From NCBI GenBank assembly GCA_030653365.1, contig JAURZL010000001.1, positions 62,001 to 126,000 of the forward strand: DNA of 64,000 nt. The letters are read 5' to 3'. Below the pieces are notes generated by a model that did not search any database, was not told where the DNA came from, and saw only the letters and a list, made by a program, of their open reading frames with translations. The translations under genes were made by a program, and so were the position numbers. This DNA is from Anaerolineaceae bacterium. GTDB lineage: Bacteria; Chloroflexota; Anaerolineae; Anaerolineales; Anaerolineaceae. Positions 44,113 to 51,762 of the stretch are shown here, one piece after another. Position 1 is the first letter of the stretch. Each line of letters opens with the position of its first letter.

Positions 44113-45287
44113 GATGATAACCCCAGTGCTTTCAATGGTTCAATCCGTACTGCATATCTAATGGATACCAACCCACCCAATGGACCAATCAATAACAAAG
44201 CAATGATGGCAATGGCGGATGTGGTGCCGTTGAACACAATCGGAACGGTTGGCGGGAAGGTGAGTGAGAATAAAAAGCTCAACAAAGCCCCGATGAACAC
44301 GCCGATAATTGTTATGAACACAATCTGAATGATCGAAGAAAATGCCACCACCGGATTGGCAGCGCCGATCGCTTTCAGTACACCTATCTGAGCCACTTTT
44401 TGCAGGATCTGGATTTGAAAGAATCCACCAATCACCAGAATACCGATGAAGAGTGTGAATCCACCCTGGGTATTGAGTGTACTCTGCTGGGCAGAATAGC
44501 CTGGTAATGCCTGAATGGCTTTTGTCAGCGTTGCAGTTTCGATATTATTCACCTGAGCTACCAATCGCTGGCTAACCTGTTCCAACTGAGCAGGATCTTG
44601 CAGTTTGACCAGGATCACATTACCAACCGATGTCAGGCTGTTGACTTCCGCTTCCGATTTGGGACGAATGCGATCCCAGGTGAAGAAGGGCACAAAAACC
44701 GAGGGTTGCAATCCATATTGTTGTCCATCAGCAATCCCCACAATGCGCAGCTCGAAAAATTCATCGCGGGTACCCTGGGTTACCCGTAGTGTGAGCGTGT
44801 CATTCACCAACAGGTTGCTGCGGATGGCTGTGTTTTGATCGATGATCACCTCCGAAGCCAGATCGGTACTGAGCTGACGGCCCTGCACTACCATCGGTTC
44901 ACCGGTTCTGCCTGGTTCAACACCCAGCATAGCTACCTTTAGAGGTTTATCGTCACCTGGCAGGATCAGCGTCACATTGGAGGTACCCAACATGGCAGCA
45001 TCAGCAATGCCGTCCACACGGCGCACAGCTGCCAATCGATCGCGACCTAAACGGCTGGCTGCGATTAAATTATCAGATTTTGCCTGGTAGACAATCAGAT
45101 CGGCATCCAGTTTGGAGATATATTCACGGTTGCCATTGCCCAATCCTTCTCCCAGCGCTGCAATGAACAACACCAGCAGGGTAATCAGGGCAATCACCAG
45201 GGCGACCAACAGGAAGCGCCCGCGATTACGCCATACTTCTTTGACAGCCAGATAACTTGCGATGGAAAAAGTTTGTCTCATTAACAT
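44109..45287 (-). CDS. FtsX/MacB-like ABC permease (DevC-like)
   Basis: A 392-residue permease. The first helix spans about 27-47, a large extracytoplasmic MacB-PCD domain about 50-270, and three C-terminal helices about 280-375 (including GFTLFIGILVIGGFFQIQIL). The topology of one plus three helices is diagnostic. It is in an operon with an adaptor and an ATPase. Confidence 0.92.
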   Translation of the reverse strand: MLMRQTFSIASYLAVKEVWRNRGRFLLVALVIALITLLVLFIAALGEGLGNGNREYISKLDADLIVYQAKSDNLIAASRLGRDRLAAVRRVDGIADAAMLGTSNVTLILPGDDKPLKVAMLGVEPGRTGEPMVVQGRQLSTDLASEVIIDQNTAIRSNLLVNDTLTLRVTQGTRDEFFELRIVGIADGQQYGLQPSVFVPFFTWDRIRPKSEAEVNSLTSVGNVILVKLQDPAQLEQVSQRLVAQVNNIETATLTKAIQALPGYSAQQSTLNTQGGFTLFIGILVIGGFFQIQILQKVAQIGVLKAIGAANPVVAFSSIIQIVFITIIGVFIGALLSFLFSLTFPPTVPIVFNGTTSAIAIIALLLIGPLGGLVSIRYAVRIEPLKALGLSS

Positions 45288-45297
45288 TTCCTTTGCA

Positions 45298-46248
45298 CTA
45301 AGGTAAGAATTGCACGGCTGCGGTCATACCCCAGCGCATTTGTGAATCGATTTGATCCAGGACGATGGTAGCTGTGTAGGTTGTGTCACCACGTTTTTCT
45401 TCATAGACCATATCGATTTGGGTAACCTGACCGCTGAAGGTTTTTTCAGGGAGTGCATCCAAAACAACTTCCACTTTCTGGCCAATCTGAACGTTGACCA
45501 CATTGATTTCCGTCAGGTTATCAGTTTTGATCTGCCAATTGGCAAAATCAGCAATGGTTATAACCGACATGCCTGCATTGATTCGTTCCCCCGCTTTGAA
45601 ATTGACCTTTGCGACAGTGCCACCAACACTTGCTTTGAGCTCGTAGCTATCGATCACTGATTGAGCGCTGAGCATGGCAGTCATGGCTGTGGTGACACGT
45701 GATTCTGCAGCTGCCAGACGATCCTTGTCGATCCCTTTGCCTGCTTCCAATATGGCTAAATTTTCTTCCGCTAAATCCAACGTTGCCGAAGCAACTTTCA
45801 ACCGTAATTGATTTTCTTCACTGTCATCAACATCGAAATCTTCTTGTGCTTCATCGTATAGGGTTTGAGCGTTGAAAACATCCAATTTGCTTTGTGCAAG
45901 GTTGACATCCGCGCTCTTTTTCAATTCTTTCAAAGCCAGTTGAGCGTTTTGAACTTCTGTCTGGTTTTGAGAAAACGCAACCAGTGCTGAATAGGGTACG
46001 TCTAATTTGGCAATTGTCTGGCCAATTTCAACGCTGTCGCCTTCCTTCACCAAAACTTCAATCATCAACCCAGGCACAGAAAATGATTGATCCAGATCAT
46101 TGGCAGGGATCAAACGCCCTTCTGTGATCAAATAATTTGGTTGGATAATACTTTCTGCAACAACAGGTTCTTCTGTTTTGGGACTGCATCCCGTAATAGC
46201 GATTGCTACAACAATAATTAATACGAAAACTACTGATAATTTCTTCAT
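45298..46248 (-). CDS. HlyD/MacA-like periplasmic adaptor lipoprotein
   Basis: A 316-residue membrane-fusion protein. The lipobox IAITGCSP near residues 16-23 makes it a lipoprotein. The biotinyl-lipoyl-like domain has VKEGDSVEIGQTIAKLDVP, the coiled-coil hairpin spans about 80-190, and the barrel contains FKAGERINAGM and KTFSGQVTQIDMVYEEKRGD (adaptor beta-barrel). It links the ABC exporter to the envelope. In a single-membrane organism it would act outside the membrane with no outer-membrane channel. Confidence 0.92.
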   Translation of the reverse strand: MKKLSVVFVLIIVVAIAITGCSPKTEEPVVAESIIQPNYLITEGRLIPANDLDQSFSVPGLMIEVLVKEGDSVEIGQTIAKLDVPYSALVAFSQNQTEVQNAQLALKELKKSADVNLAQSKLDVFNAQTLYDEAQEDFDVDDSEENQLRLKVASATLDLAEENLAILEAGKGIDKDRLAAAESRVTTAMTAMLSAQSVIDSYELKASVGGTVAKVNFKAGERINAGMSVITIADFANWQIKTDNLTEINVVNVQIGQKVEVVLDALPEKTFSGQVTQIDMVYEEKRGDTTYTATIVLDQIDSQMRWGMTAAVQFLP

Positions 46249-46250
46249 GC

Positions 46251-46871
46251 TTAATTCTCCTCTTCTTCTTTAATCCCCGGTCCGACCGGTCCTTCGAAAG
46301 GCTGATCCCAACTGGATGAAAGTACTCCATTAAGTAATAAATCCAATGGTGGGTGGTCAGCGATGTGATCATAATAATATGGCAACAAAATCTGCCCGGA
46401 TGTGCTGATAATAAAAGTGCCGGACATTTGCAAGACATCCTGACCTTCAGGAGCGGGCTCTACTTTGTATCCCTTTTTTTGTGCTCTGGATACAGCTTTC
46501 CAAACATTGGTATTCAAAAAAGTTTGGAATAAATTTCCTCTCACCAGGCCATATGCCTCATAAACCTTGCGCTCGGGATCGCAAAGCATCAATAATCCCG
46601 GTGCAAATTTCTCGGCAAACAAGGCTGATATTTCTGGTGTGCCCTGATTGATAACCGCCAGCGACAATCCAGCTTTTTCGATCTTTTCGCTCCCAGCCAC
46701 CAACTCATCCAACATTTCTTTACATTGCGTACAGCCAAAGTGGCGCGTAAATGCCAGCAATAAAGGTCGTTCCTGCCAGAGGGTGGAAAGTTTCACAGGT
46801 TTCCCTTCCACATCCAGTAGCTCGGCATCCGGGGCATTGCGGTTAAAATTTAATTGATTTTTCTTTGCCAT
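46251..46871 (-). CDS. AhpC/TSA-like redoxin with CxxC
   Basis: A 206-residue thioredoxin-fold redox protein (peroxiredoxin-like, AhpC/TSA). The active site FTRHFGCTQCKEML holds C47-T-Q-C50. APDAELLDVEGKPVKLSTL is the classic first strand-loop. It lies two bases upstream of the adaptor gene and leads the efflux operon. The same position of the divergent gene carries a Sec residue (U44-P-F-C47), so the two face each other across one promoter region. Confidence 0.88.
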   Translation of the reverse strand: MAKKNQLNFNRNAPDAELLDVEGKPVKLSTLWQERPLLLAFTRHFGCTQCKEMLDELVAGSEKIEKAGLSLAVINQGTPEISALFAEKFAPGLLMLCDPERKVYEAYGLVRGNLFQTFLNTNVWKAVSRAQKKGYKVEPAPEGQDVLQMSGTFIISTSGQILLPYYYDHIADHPPLDLLLNGVLSSSWDQPFEGPVGPGIKEEEEN

Positions 46872-46932
46872 ATGTCTCCTGTTTATTTTTGATATGCTTA
46901 TTTTAATTCACCAAAGGATATTTATATTATTA

Positions 46933-46952
46933 TTGTATAATGTTTGTATAAG
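46933..46952 (+). promoter_or_regulatory. TTGTA direct repeat, site 2 (redoxin/selenoprotein)
   Basis: TTGTATAA-TGT-TTGTATAA, an exact octamer repeat with 11-bp phase, in the 151-base gap between the divergent redoxin/efflux operon and the selenoprotein gene. It is placed to control both genes. Confidence 0.65.
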
Positions 46953-47022
46953 AATAATCTTCATTTAATTATCAATTAACTGTACAATAAAATTATTAGA
47001 AGTGAAGAAAGAGGAACTAAAA

Positions 47023-47490
47023 ATGCCAAAAGTATCAATTAATACCCCAGCACCGGATTTTACGCTGGAAAATTTTCAGGGAGAACCAACCAGCCTGTCT
47101 GATTTTAAAGGAAAATCAAATGTGATTTTGATCTTCAACCGCACATTCACCTGACCATTCTGCCAGGCACATATGGCGCAGTTGCGTCAGGACTATCAGG
47201 AATTTGTCAATCGACAGACAGTCATTCTGGTATTAGGACCAGAAAATGAAGAAGCTTTCAAAAAGTATTTTCAAAAGAATAATTTACCATTTATTGGGTT
47301 ACCCGATCCCAAAGCCAGCGTTCTCAAATTGTATGGGCAGGAAGTCAACCTGTTCAAACTGGGAAGGATGCCAGCTCAGGTTCTGGTGGATAAAGAGGGA
47401 GTTGCCCGCTTTGTACATTACGGCCATGCCATGTCAGATATCCCGGAAAATGCTGAGCTTCTGACATTATTGGATGAAATTAAAGTTTAA
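47023..47490 (+). CDS. Peroxiredoxin-like selenoprotein (UxxC), in-frame TGA at 47152
   Basis: A 155-residue thioredoxin-fold AhpC/TSA-like protein if TGA at 47152-47154 is read as selenocysteine. Before it the frame gives PKVSINTPAPDFTLENFQG, FNRTFT; after it PFCQAHMAQLRQDYQEF with no other stop to 47490. U44-P-F-C47 stands exactly where Cys homologues have CPFC. A hairpin TGGCGC / GCGTCA (47174-47179 / 47184-47189) with loop AGTT starts 25 nt after the TGA. That fits bacterial SECIS rules (apical loop 16-37 nt away, G in the first two loop bases). GAGGA lies seven bases before the ATG. A nonsense mutation is the alternative, but stop-to-stop reading frame and motif agreement argue against it. 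No sel genes are in this window. Confidence 0.85.
47174..47189 (+). promoter_or_regulatory. Candidate bacterial SECIS element
   Basis: Six pairs (one G-U) with tetraloop AGTT, beginning 19 bases after the in-frame TGA. The loop G is the expected SelB contact. It lies inside the coding sequence, as bacterial SECIS elements do. Confidence 0.7.
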
Positions 47491-47500
47491 TAAAGGGTGG

Positions 47501-47536
47501 GGGAGATTTCAGCGGTGACCAACCCAAAAATCTCCC
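47501..47536. repeat. Imperfect member of the hairpin family / terminator-like
   Basis: GGGAGATTT / AAATCTCCC with an 18-nt loop, 10 bases after the selenoprotein stop codon. It shares the GGG-start and A/T-run arms with the other members, and GCGGTGACC resembles the GGCGG...GACC parts. Confidence 0.6.
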
Positions 47537-47586
47537 ACCAACGCCGTTTGAGGGATTAACAAATTAATTTTTATGTGGAGAATATG

Positions 47587-47928
47587 ATGGATATCATTTT
47601 TATATTGAAGGTAATAGCTGCGATGTTAACGATCGCCACCGGGTTATTGGCGTTGGTCAAGCCATCAGCTGTACCAGGTTTTACCGGATTGAATTTCAGC
47701 GGTCCAAGGGGAATATCAGAAATTCGTTCGATCTTTGGCGGGCTTTTTATCGCATTGGGATCAGCACCGTTTCTACTCGGAGAGGTTGCCTTCCAAACCC
47801 TGGGGGTTTCCTACCTGGGGATCGCGATTGTGCGACTTTTCTCGATTTTCTTTGATAAATCCAAAGAACAATCGAACCTGATCAGTCTGGGGATTGAAAT
47901 TGTGTTGGGAATTATTTTAATACTTTAG
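47587..47928 (+). CDS. DUF4345-like small membrane protein
   Basis: A 113-residue protein with four hydrophobic helices. The middle has GPRGISEIRSIFGGLFIALG near residues 41-60, typical of small DUF4345-like proteins, and the last helix is ISLGIEIVLGIILIL. Start codons at 47575 (GTG) and 47584 are possible, but the ATG at 47587 has the best distance from GGAG (six bases). It follows the selenoprotein gene, with a hairpin between. Function unknown. Confidence 0.75.
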   Translation: MDIIFILKVIAAMLTIATGLLALVKPSAVPGFTGLNFSGPRGISEIRSIFGGLFIALGSAPFLLGEVAFQTLGVSYLGIAIVRLFSIFFDKSKEQSNLISLGIEIVLGIILIL

Positions 47929-47945
47929 TATTTTATTTTTAAAGC

Positions 47946-47981
47946 GGGTGTTTTTGTCGGGCATCACCGACAAAAACACCC
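47946..47981. repeat. Hairpin repeat, perfect 15-bp member
   Basis: GGGTGTTTTTGTCGG / CCGACAAAAACACCC with loop GCATCA. It lies between the convergent DUF4345-like gene and the heliorhodopsin gene and could act as a bidirectional terminator, although the T/A runs are in the stem. Confidence 0.85.
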
Positions 47982-47988
47982 AATATGA

Positions 47989-48795
47989 CTAAACTGGCGC
48001 TAACGTTCCGGTAAAAATCAACCAGGCCAGGGTGGTTTTTGCCAGCAGACTTAAGATGATGTAAACACGTTCTCCGTACAGGTAGTCTTTCCAGCGTCCC
48101 ACTTTTTTGTATTGCAACACCATATTGATGGCGAAAATATTGAAAAAGACGAAAAGAGTGGGGATAATGGCATACACAAAAGCTGGTGGTTTGGCGTCAC
48201 CGGATTGAACTGCACCCAGGAAATACATCATAATGACAATCCAGGGGATAATTCCAGCAACACTACCGTAAATGAAGGCTGTCCAGTTGGTCTTTTGGGT
48301 ATGTTGATTGTGATATTCCATCATGATCCCGAACAGGTTCATCATGGCATTCAGACCAAAGATCAAAATCAGTGCGCCCAGGTCCCACAACCCGATCAGC
48401 ATGCCGATCAGCACAATCATCCAGGAAGAACTCAATGCATATTCGTAGAAACGAATCGGGTTCATACCTTTCTTAAGATTCTCAACATAGCGTGTGTATC
48501 CGATGGTGGATAAATAAAAATGCGCGATCGCTGAGATTAACAGAAATATCGCCACTGCTGGCCCAAACCGCAAATCGAGGAATAACTGTGTATTCGGTTT
48601 CAACGACATGGTAGCCAAGTCAAAATTCAAATAATTGGTAAAGATCGGGTAAGTCGTTTTGTTGCTGACCACGATCATAAACACACCCTGAATGAGATGT
48701 AAAAATCCCATGATCAGGTTGAAGCGTTGTAACCCTTTGAGTTTTTTATCAGAAATCACTTTTATTTCGGTTGGCTTTTTTCGCTGGCTTTTCAT
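47989..48795 (-). CDS. Heliorhodopsin
   Basis: A 268-residue seven-helix retinal protein of the heliorhodopsin family, which has inverted topology (N-terminus inside) and no clear pumping activity. Diagnostic features are FYEYALSSSWMIVLIGMLIG near 116-135 with Glu118 as the likely Schiff-base counterion, FGLNAMMNLFGIMMEYHN near 146-163, and the last helix ERVYIILSLLAKTTLAWLIF with the retinal Lys at residue 253. GGGAG lies about eight bases before the ATG. Carotenoid genes 12-14 kb away could supply the precursor, but no 15,15'-dioxygenase is in the window. The neighbours are redoxins and a photolyase. Light sensing linked to oxidative or UV stress is plausible but inferred. Confidence 0.93.
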   Translation of the reverse strand: MKSQRKKPTEIKVISDKKLKGLQRFNLIMGFLHLIQGVFMIVVSNKTTYPIFTNYLNFDLATMSLKPNTQLFLDLRFGPAVAIFLLISAIAHFYLSTIGYTRYVENLKKGMNPIRFYEYALSSSWMIVLIGMLIGLWDLGALILIFGLNAMMNLFGIMMEYHNQHTQKTNWTAFIYGSVAGIIPWIVIMMYFLGAVQSGDAKPPAFVYAIIPTLFVFFNIFAINMVLQYKKVGRWKDYLYGERVYIILSLLAKTTLAWLIFTGTLAPV

Positions 48796-48897
48796 TTAGA
48801 AGTCTCCCTTTCCTATCACATATCAATTACATTACTTGTACCAAAAATTCGAGTTAAATACTACACGTTTTTGGCACCAACTTATAAGGGGGTGGAT

Positions 48898-48933
48898 GGG
48901 TGTTTTTGGCGGGGATCCTCGCCAAAAACACCC
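48898..48933. repeat. Hairpin repeat, 14-bp member
   Basis: GGGTGTTTTTGGCG / CGCCAAAAACACCC with loop GGGATCCT, followed by GACCGG. It is nearly the same sequence as the element at 5740, about 43 kb away. Confidence 0.85.
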
Positions 48934-48965
48934 GACCGGCTTAAAAGAATTTATGGTTAAAAAAC

Positions 48966-49017
48966 AACCGGTTTTGAACCGGTTTGAGATTAAGTAACCA
49001 TGGATTTCAATCCATGG
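48966..49017. repeat. REP-like pair of palindromes
   Basis: AACCGGTT-TTG-AACCGGTT (48966-48984) followed after 13 bases by CCATGGAT-TTCA-ATCCATGG (48998-49017). Paired palindromes of this kind resemble REP elements mobilised by RAYT (TnpA-REP) proteins. No transposase is nearby. Confidence 0.65.
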
Positions 49018-49056
49018 GCTTAGTAATGGGTGGTATGTGTAAGAATTATTTTATCT

Positions 49057-49455
49057 TTACATCAACCAGCGGGCGATAAAAAAGCTAGCTAGACTTACCA
49101 GTAAACTCAAAACAGTGCCCCAGATCATATCAACAATGGTCACAATGATGGGCCAATCCTTGATCGTTGCCAGGTTAGTGAGATCGTAGGTGGCGTAGGT
49201 GATCAACCCAAATAACGCTGCCCGGATTAATGTCATCTGCAACGAGCCTTCTTTCACCCCCGGCACGACCACAAACACCAGGATCCCCAGGATGAAAAGC
49301 AGATAGAAAATGATCGCTGCCAGCCAGTTTGTAGGACCCATCAAAAAGCCCAGATGCTTCGCATAAAATGTACGTGCTACCAGACCCAGCCAGAGCATGT
49401 CAATCGCAAAAAACACCAGCAGGGTGGCAAAATAAAGTTTTATATAAGTGACCAT
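49057..49455 (-). CDS. DUF2177 family membrane protein
   Basis: A 132-residue protein with four helices. The first, FATLLVFFAIDMLWLGLVA, and FYLLFILGILVFVVVPG, with the TYATYDLTNLATIKDWP segment near 90-106, are characteristic of DUF2177. GGGAG precedes the ATG. It lies twelve bases after the photolyase gene. In several bacteria DUF2177, a cryptochrome-like photolyase and an SDR are encoded together in light-induced (LitR-type) clusters, which fits this order. Confidence 0.9.
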   Translation of the reverse strand: MVTYIKLYFATLLVFFAIDMLWLGLVARTFYAKHLGFLMGPTNWLAAIIFYLLFILGILVFVVVPGVKEGSLQMTLIRAALFGLITYATYDLTNLATIKDWPIIVTIVDMIWGTVLSLLVSLASFFIARWLM

Positions 49456-49467
49456 AGCTCTCCCTTT

Positions 49468-50994
49468 CTATTTATTATCCCTTATTTTGAATTTTGAAAG
49501 AAAAAATTGGGATTGATTTCTTATTTGGTCTCGTTGTTCTTCCGGCATACGTGCCAGCGTGCGGTAGGGCATAGCCATGCGTGGATTGGATTTAAGCCTC
49601 TCCTCGTTTTCCATCATGAAATTCCAGTACAGGTAATTGAAGGGGCAGGCACGCTCTCCCAGTTTGATGTCGGGATCATACACACAGCTCTGGCAGTAAT
49701 CCGACATTCGGTTTATATAGGCGCCTGAAGCAGCATACGGTTTGGACCCCACCATGCCACCATCCGCATACAATCCCATCCCGAGCGTATTGGGCATCTC
49801 GACCCATTCGTAGGCATCCGCATACACCGAGAGATACCAGTCTTCGACTTCTGCTGGATAAATCCCACTTAGCAAAGCAAAGTTCCCGGTCAGCATAAGT
49901 CGCTGGATATGATGCGCATAGGCGTTGCGACGGGTGGTGTCGATTGCCTCGTGCAGACAGCGCATTTCGGTCTCGCCATTCCAAAAAAAGTCTGGCAGGG
50001 GTCGGGATGCCTGAAAATAATTACTGTTTCGATACTCTGGCATTTTCAACCAGTACACACCGCGCATGAACTCGCGCCAGCCTAAAATCTGGCGGATGAA
50101 ACCTTCGACAGCAGTCAATCCAGCTTTCCCGTTTTGGTAAGACTGCAAAGCAGCTTCACACACCTCTCGTGGACTCAACAACCCGAGATTGATGTAGGGG
50201 GAAAGGGTCGAATGGAAAAGGCTATCCTCCCCCTGTTTCATCGCATCCTGGTAATCCCCGAAGGAGGGCAGGCTGTATTGGAGGAAATCCTCCAAAGCGA
50301 TCAATGCTTCCCGGCGTGTGACCGCCCAACCAAACGAATCCAGCGCGCCAAAATGATCAGCGAAACGAACCCTGACCAACTCCATCACTTCCCGGGTGAT
50401 TGGGTCTGGTTTATAACGCTTCCAATTGGGGATTGCTACACCCTTTGGAATGGCTTTACGATTTTCACGGTCAAAATTCCACTGACCACCCAGCGGTTGA
50501 TCGCCATCCATCAGCCAACCAGTCTTGCGCCGCAGCATGCGGTAGAAAAACTCCATGCGCAATTCCTTGCGATCCTTTGCCCAGGTGGCAAATTCATACC
50601 GGGAACAGAAGAAGCGCGTATCCTCACGAATTTCCACTGGAACGCCCAGTTTCTCCTGCCAGCCTTGCATCTGTTGCCACAGGTTCCAGTTGGATGATTC
50701 GGTAACAACGACCTGATCCACCACATGCCTTTGGATGGCGTTCTGCAATTCCTGAAAAAATGAGCCGCTGTTATGCTCCTGATAATCCACCCGGAAACCA
50801 GCGTCACGCAATTCCTTCGCAAAGTGACGCATGGCTGAGAACACCAGCACCAGTTTCTGCTTGTGATAGCGAACCCGGCTGGTGGGTTGATACACTTCCA
50901 GCAGCAGGATGATATCCTCACCAGGATTTACACCACGCAAAGAGGAAATCTCCCGGCTGAGTTGATCGCCCAGGATCGGGCGAAGGTTGGGCAT
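49468..50994 (-). CDS. FeS-type cryptochrome/photolyase (CryPro/PhrB class)
   Basis: A 508-residue cryptochrome/photolyase of the FeS-BCP class, which includes bacterial (6-4) photolyases. The N-terminal Rossmann-like domain begins RPILGDQLSREISSLRG. The FAD-binding helical domain covers about 190-460, with ILGWREFMRGVYWLKMPEY and AHHIQRLMLTGNFALLSG, the latter near the active site. Cys residues in YCQSCVYDPDIK and RACPFNYLYW are the [4Fe-4S] ligands. It repairs UV lesions with blue light or acts as a light sensor. It is six bases downstream of the SDR stop codon and is GC-richer than the window average. Confidence 0.93.
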   Translation of the reverse strand: MPNLRPILGDQLSREISSLRGVNPGEDIILLLEVYQPTSRVRYHKQKLVLVFSAMRHFAKELRDAGFRVDYQEHNSGSFFQELQNAIQRHVVDQVVVTESSNWNLWQQMQGWQEKLGVPVEIREDTRFFCSRYEFATWAKDRKELRMEFFYRMLRRKTGWLMDGDQPLGGQWNFDRENRKAIPKGVAIPNWKRYKPDPITREVMELVRVRFADHFGALDSFGWAVTRREALIALEDFLQYSLPSFGDYQDAMKQGEDSLFHSTLSPYINLGLLSPREVCEAALQSYQNGKAGLTAVEGFIRQILGWREFMRGVYWLKMPEYRNSNYFQASRPLPDFFWNGETEMRCLHEAIDTTRRNAYAHHIQRLMLTGNFALLSGIYPAEVEDWYLSVYADAYEWVEMPNTLGMGLYADGGMVGSKPYAASGAYINRMSDYCQSCVYDPDIKLGERACPFNYLYWNFMMENEERLKSNPRMAMPYRTLARMPEEQRDQIRNQSQFFLSKFKIRDNK

Positions 50995-50999
50995 TGGTT

Positions 51000-51725
51000 C
51001 TAGCCTTTGACGCGCAGGGTGGAACGCCCACCATCCACACTGAAGATCTGCCCGGTGATCCAGCTGGACTCCGTAGAGATCAGGAAAGCCGTCAGAGAAG
51101 CAATATCCATCGGTGTGCCCAGGCGAGGTAGCGGATGCATCCCAGCTATAGCTGTCTGCATTTGTTCGCTGCTGGCAACCTTATCACCCAGTGGGGTTTG
51201 GGTTAAGGAAGGCGCGATGGCATTCACCCGAATTTTCGGAGCCAGTTCGGCTGCCAAAGAGATGGTCAAACCCGAGACCGCGGCCTTTGCCATGCCTATG
51301 GAGGCGTGTAAGGCAAATCCCTGAATGGCAGCGATGCTGGAGTACAGCACCACCGAAGCATTTTCCGATTTCTTCAAGGCCGGCAGGGCAGCCTGAATGG
51401 CTCTGGCAGCCCCGAGTGCGTTCACCTGAAAATCGTTCAGAAAATCCTGCTCATTCAGACGCGAGAAACTGCGCAGGTTGATAGTTCCAATCGCGTACAC
51501 CAGCCCATCCAGCACATCTCCCGCTTCCTGAGTGATGCGTTTAAACAATTGATCATCGGTCACATCTCCGACCGTGTAACTGGCACCTAACTCCTCTGCC
51601 ACCTTGCTGAGTTTGCCTTCCTCGCGACCGACCAGATGCAGCTCGTGACCACGTTCACGCAGCAGCTTGCCTGTCATCGAGCCAATCCCACCCGATCCAC
51701 CATAAATGATTATTTTATTGCTCAT
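51000..51725 (-). CDS. Short-chain dehydrogenase/reductase
   Basis: A 241-residue classical SDR. GGSGGIGSMTG near residues 9-19 is the cofactor loop, followed by an Arg at the end of strand 2 (LVGREEG), favouring NADP. YSSIAAIQGFALHASIGMAK carries Ser and, unusually, lacks the canonical catalytic Tyr four residues before Lys (HASIGMAK; Ser/Ala at that place). So it may be catalytically altered. It lies between the phosphatase and photolyase genes on the same strand. Confidence 0.88.
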   Translation of the reverse strand: MSNKIIIYGGSGGIGSMTGKLLRERGHELHLVGREEGKLSKVAEELGASYTVGDVTDDQLFKRITQEAGDVLDGLVYAIGTINLRSFSRLNEQDFLNDFQVNALGAARAIQAALPALKKSENASVVLYSSIAAIQGFALHASIGMAKAAVSGLTISLAAELAPKIRVNAIAPSLTQTPLGDKVASSEQMQTAIAGMHPLPRLGTPMDIASLTAFLISTESSWITGQIFSVDGGRSTLRVKG

Positions 51726-51762
51726 CCATTCCTCACTCTATCTAGAAGTCAGGAAAATAAAA

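Larger units (their letters stand above)
48796..49056. other. Intergenic region with three successive hairpins
   Basis: About 260 bases upstream of heliorhodopsin and downstream of the DUF2177 gene. No gene. It holds the 14-bp hairpin at 48898 and two further palindromic hairpins at 48966-49017. TTGTACCA at 48836-48843 is a single TTGTA half-site near the heliorhodopsin promoter. Confidence 0.7.
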
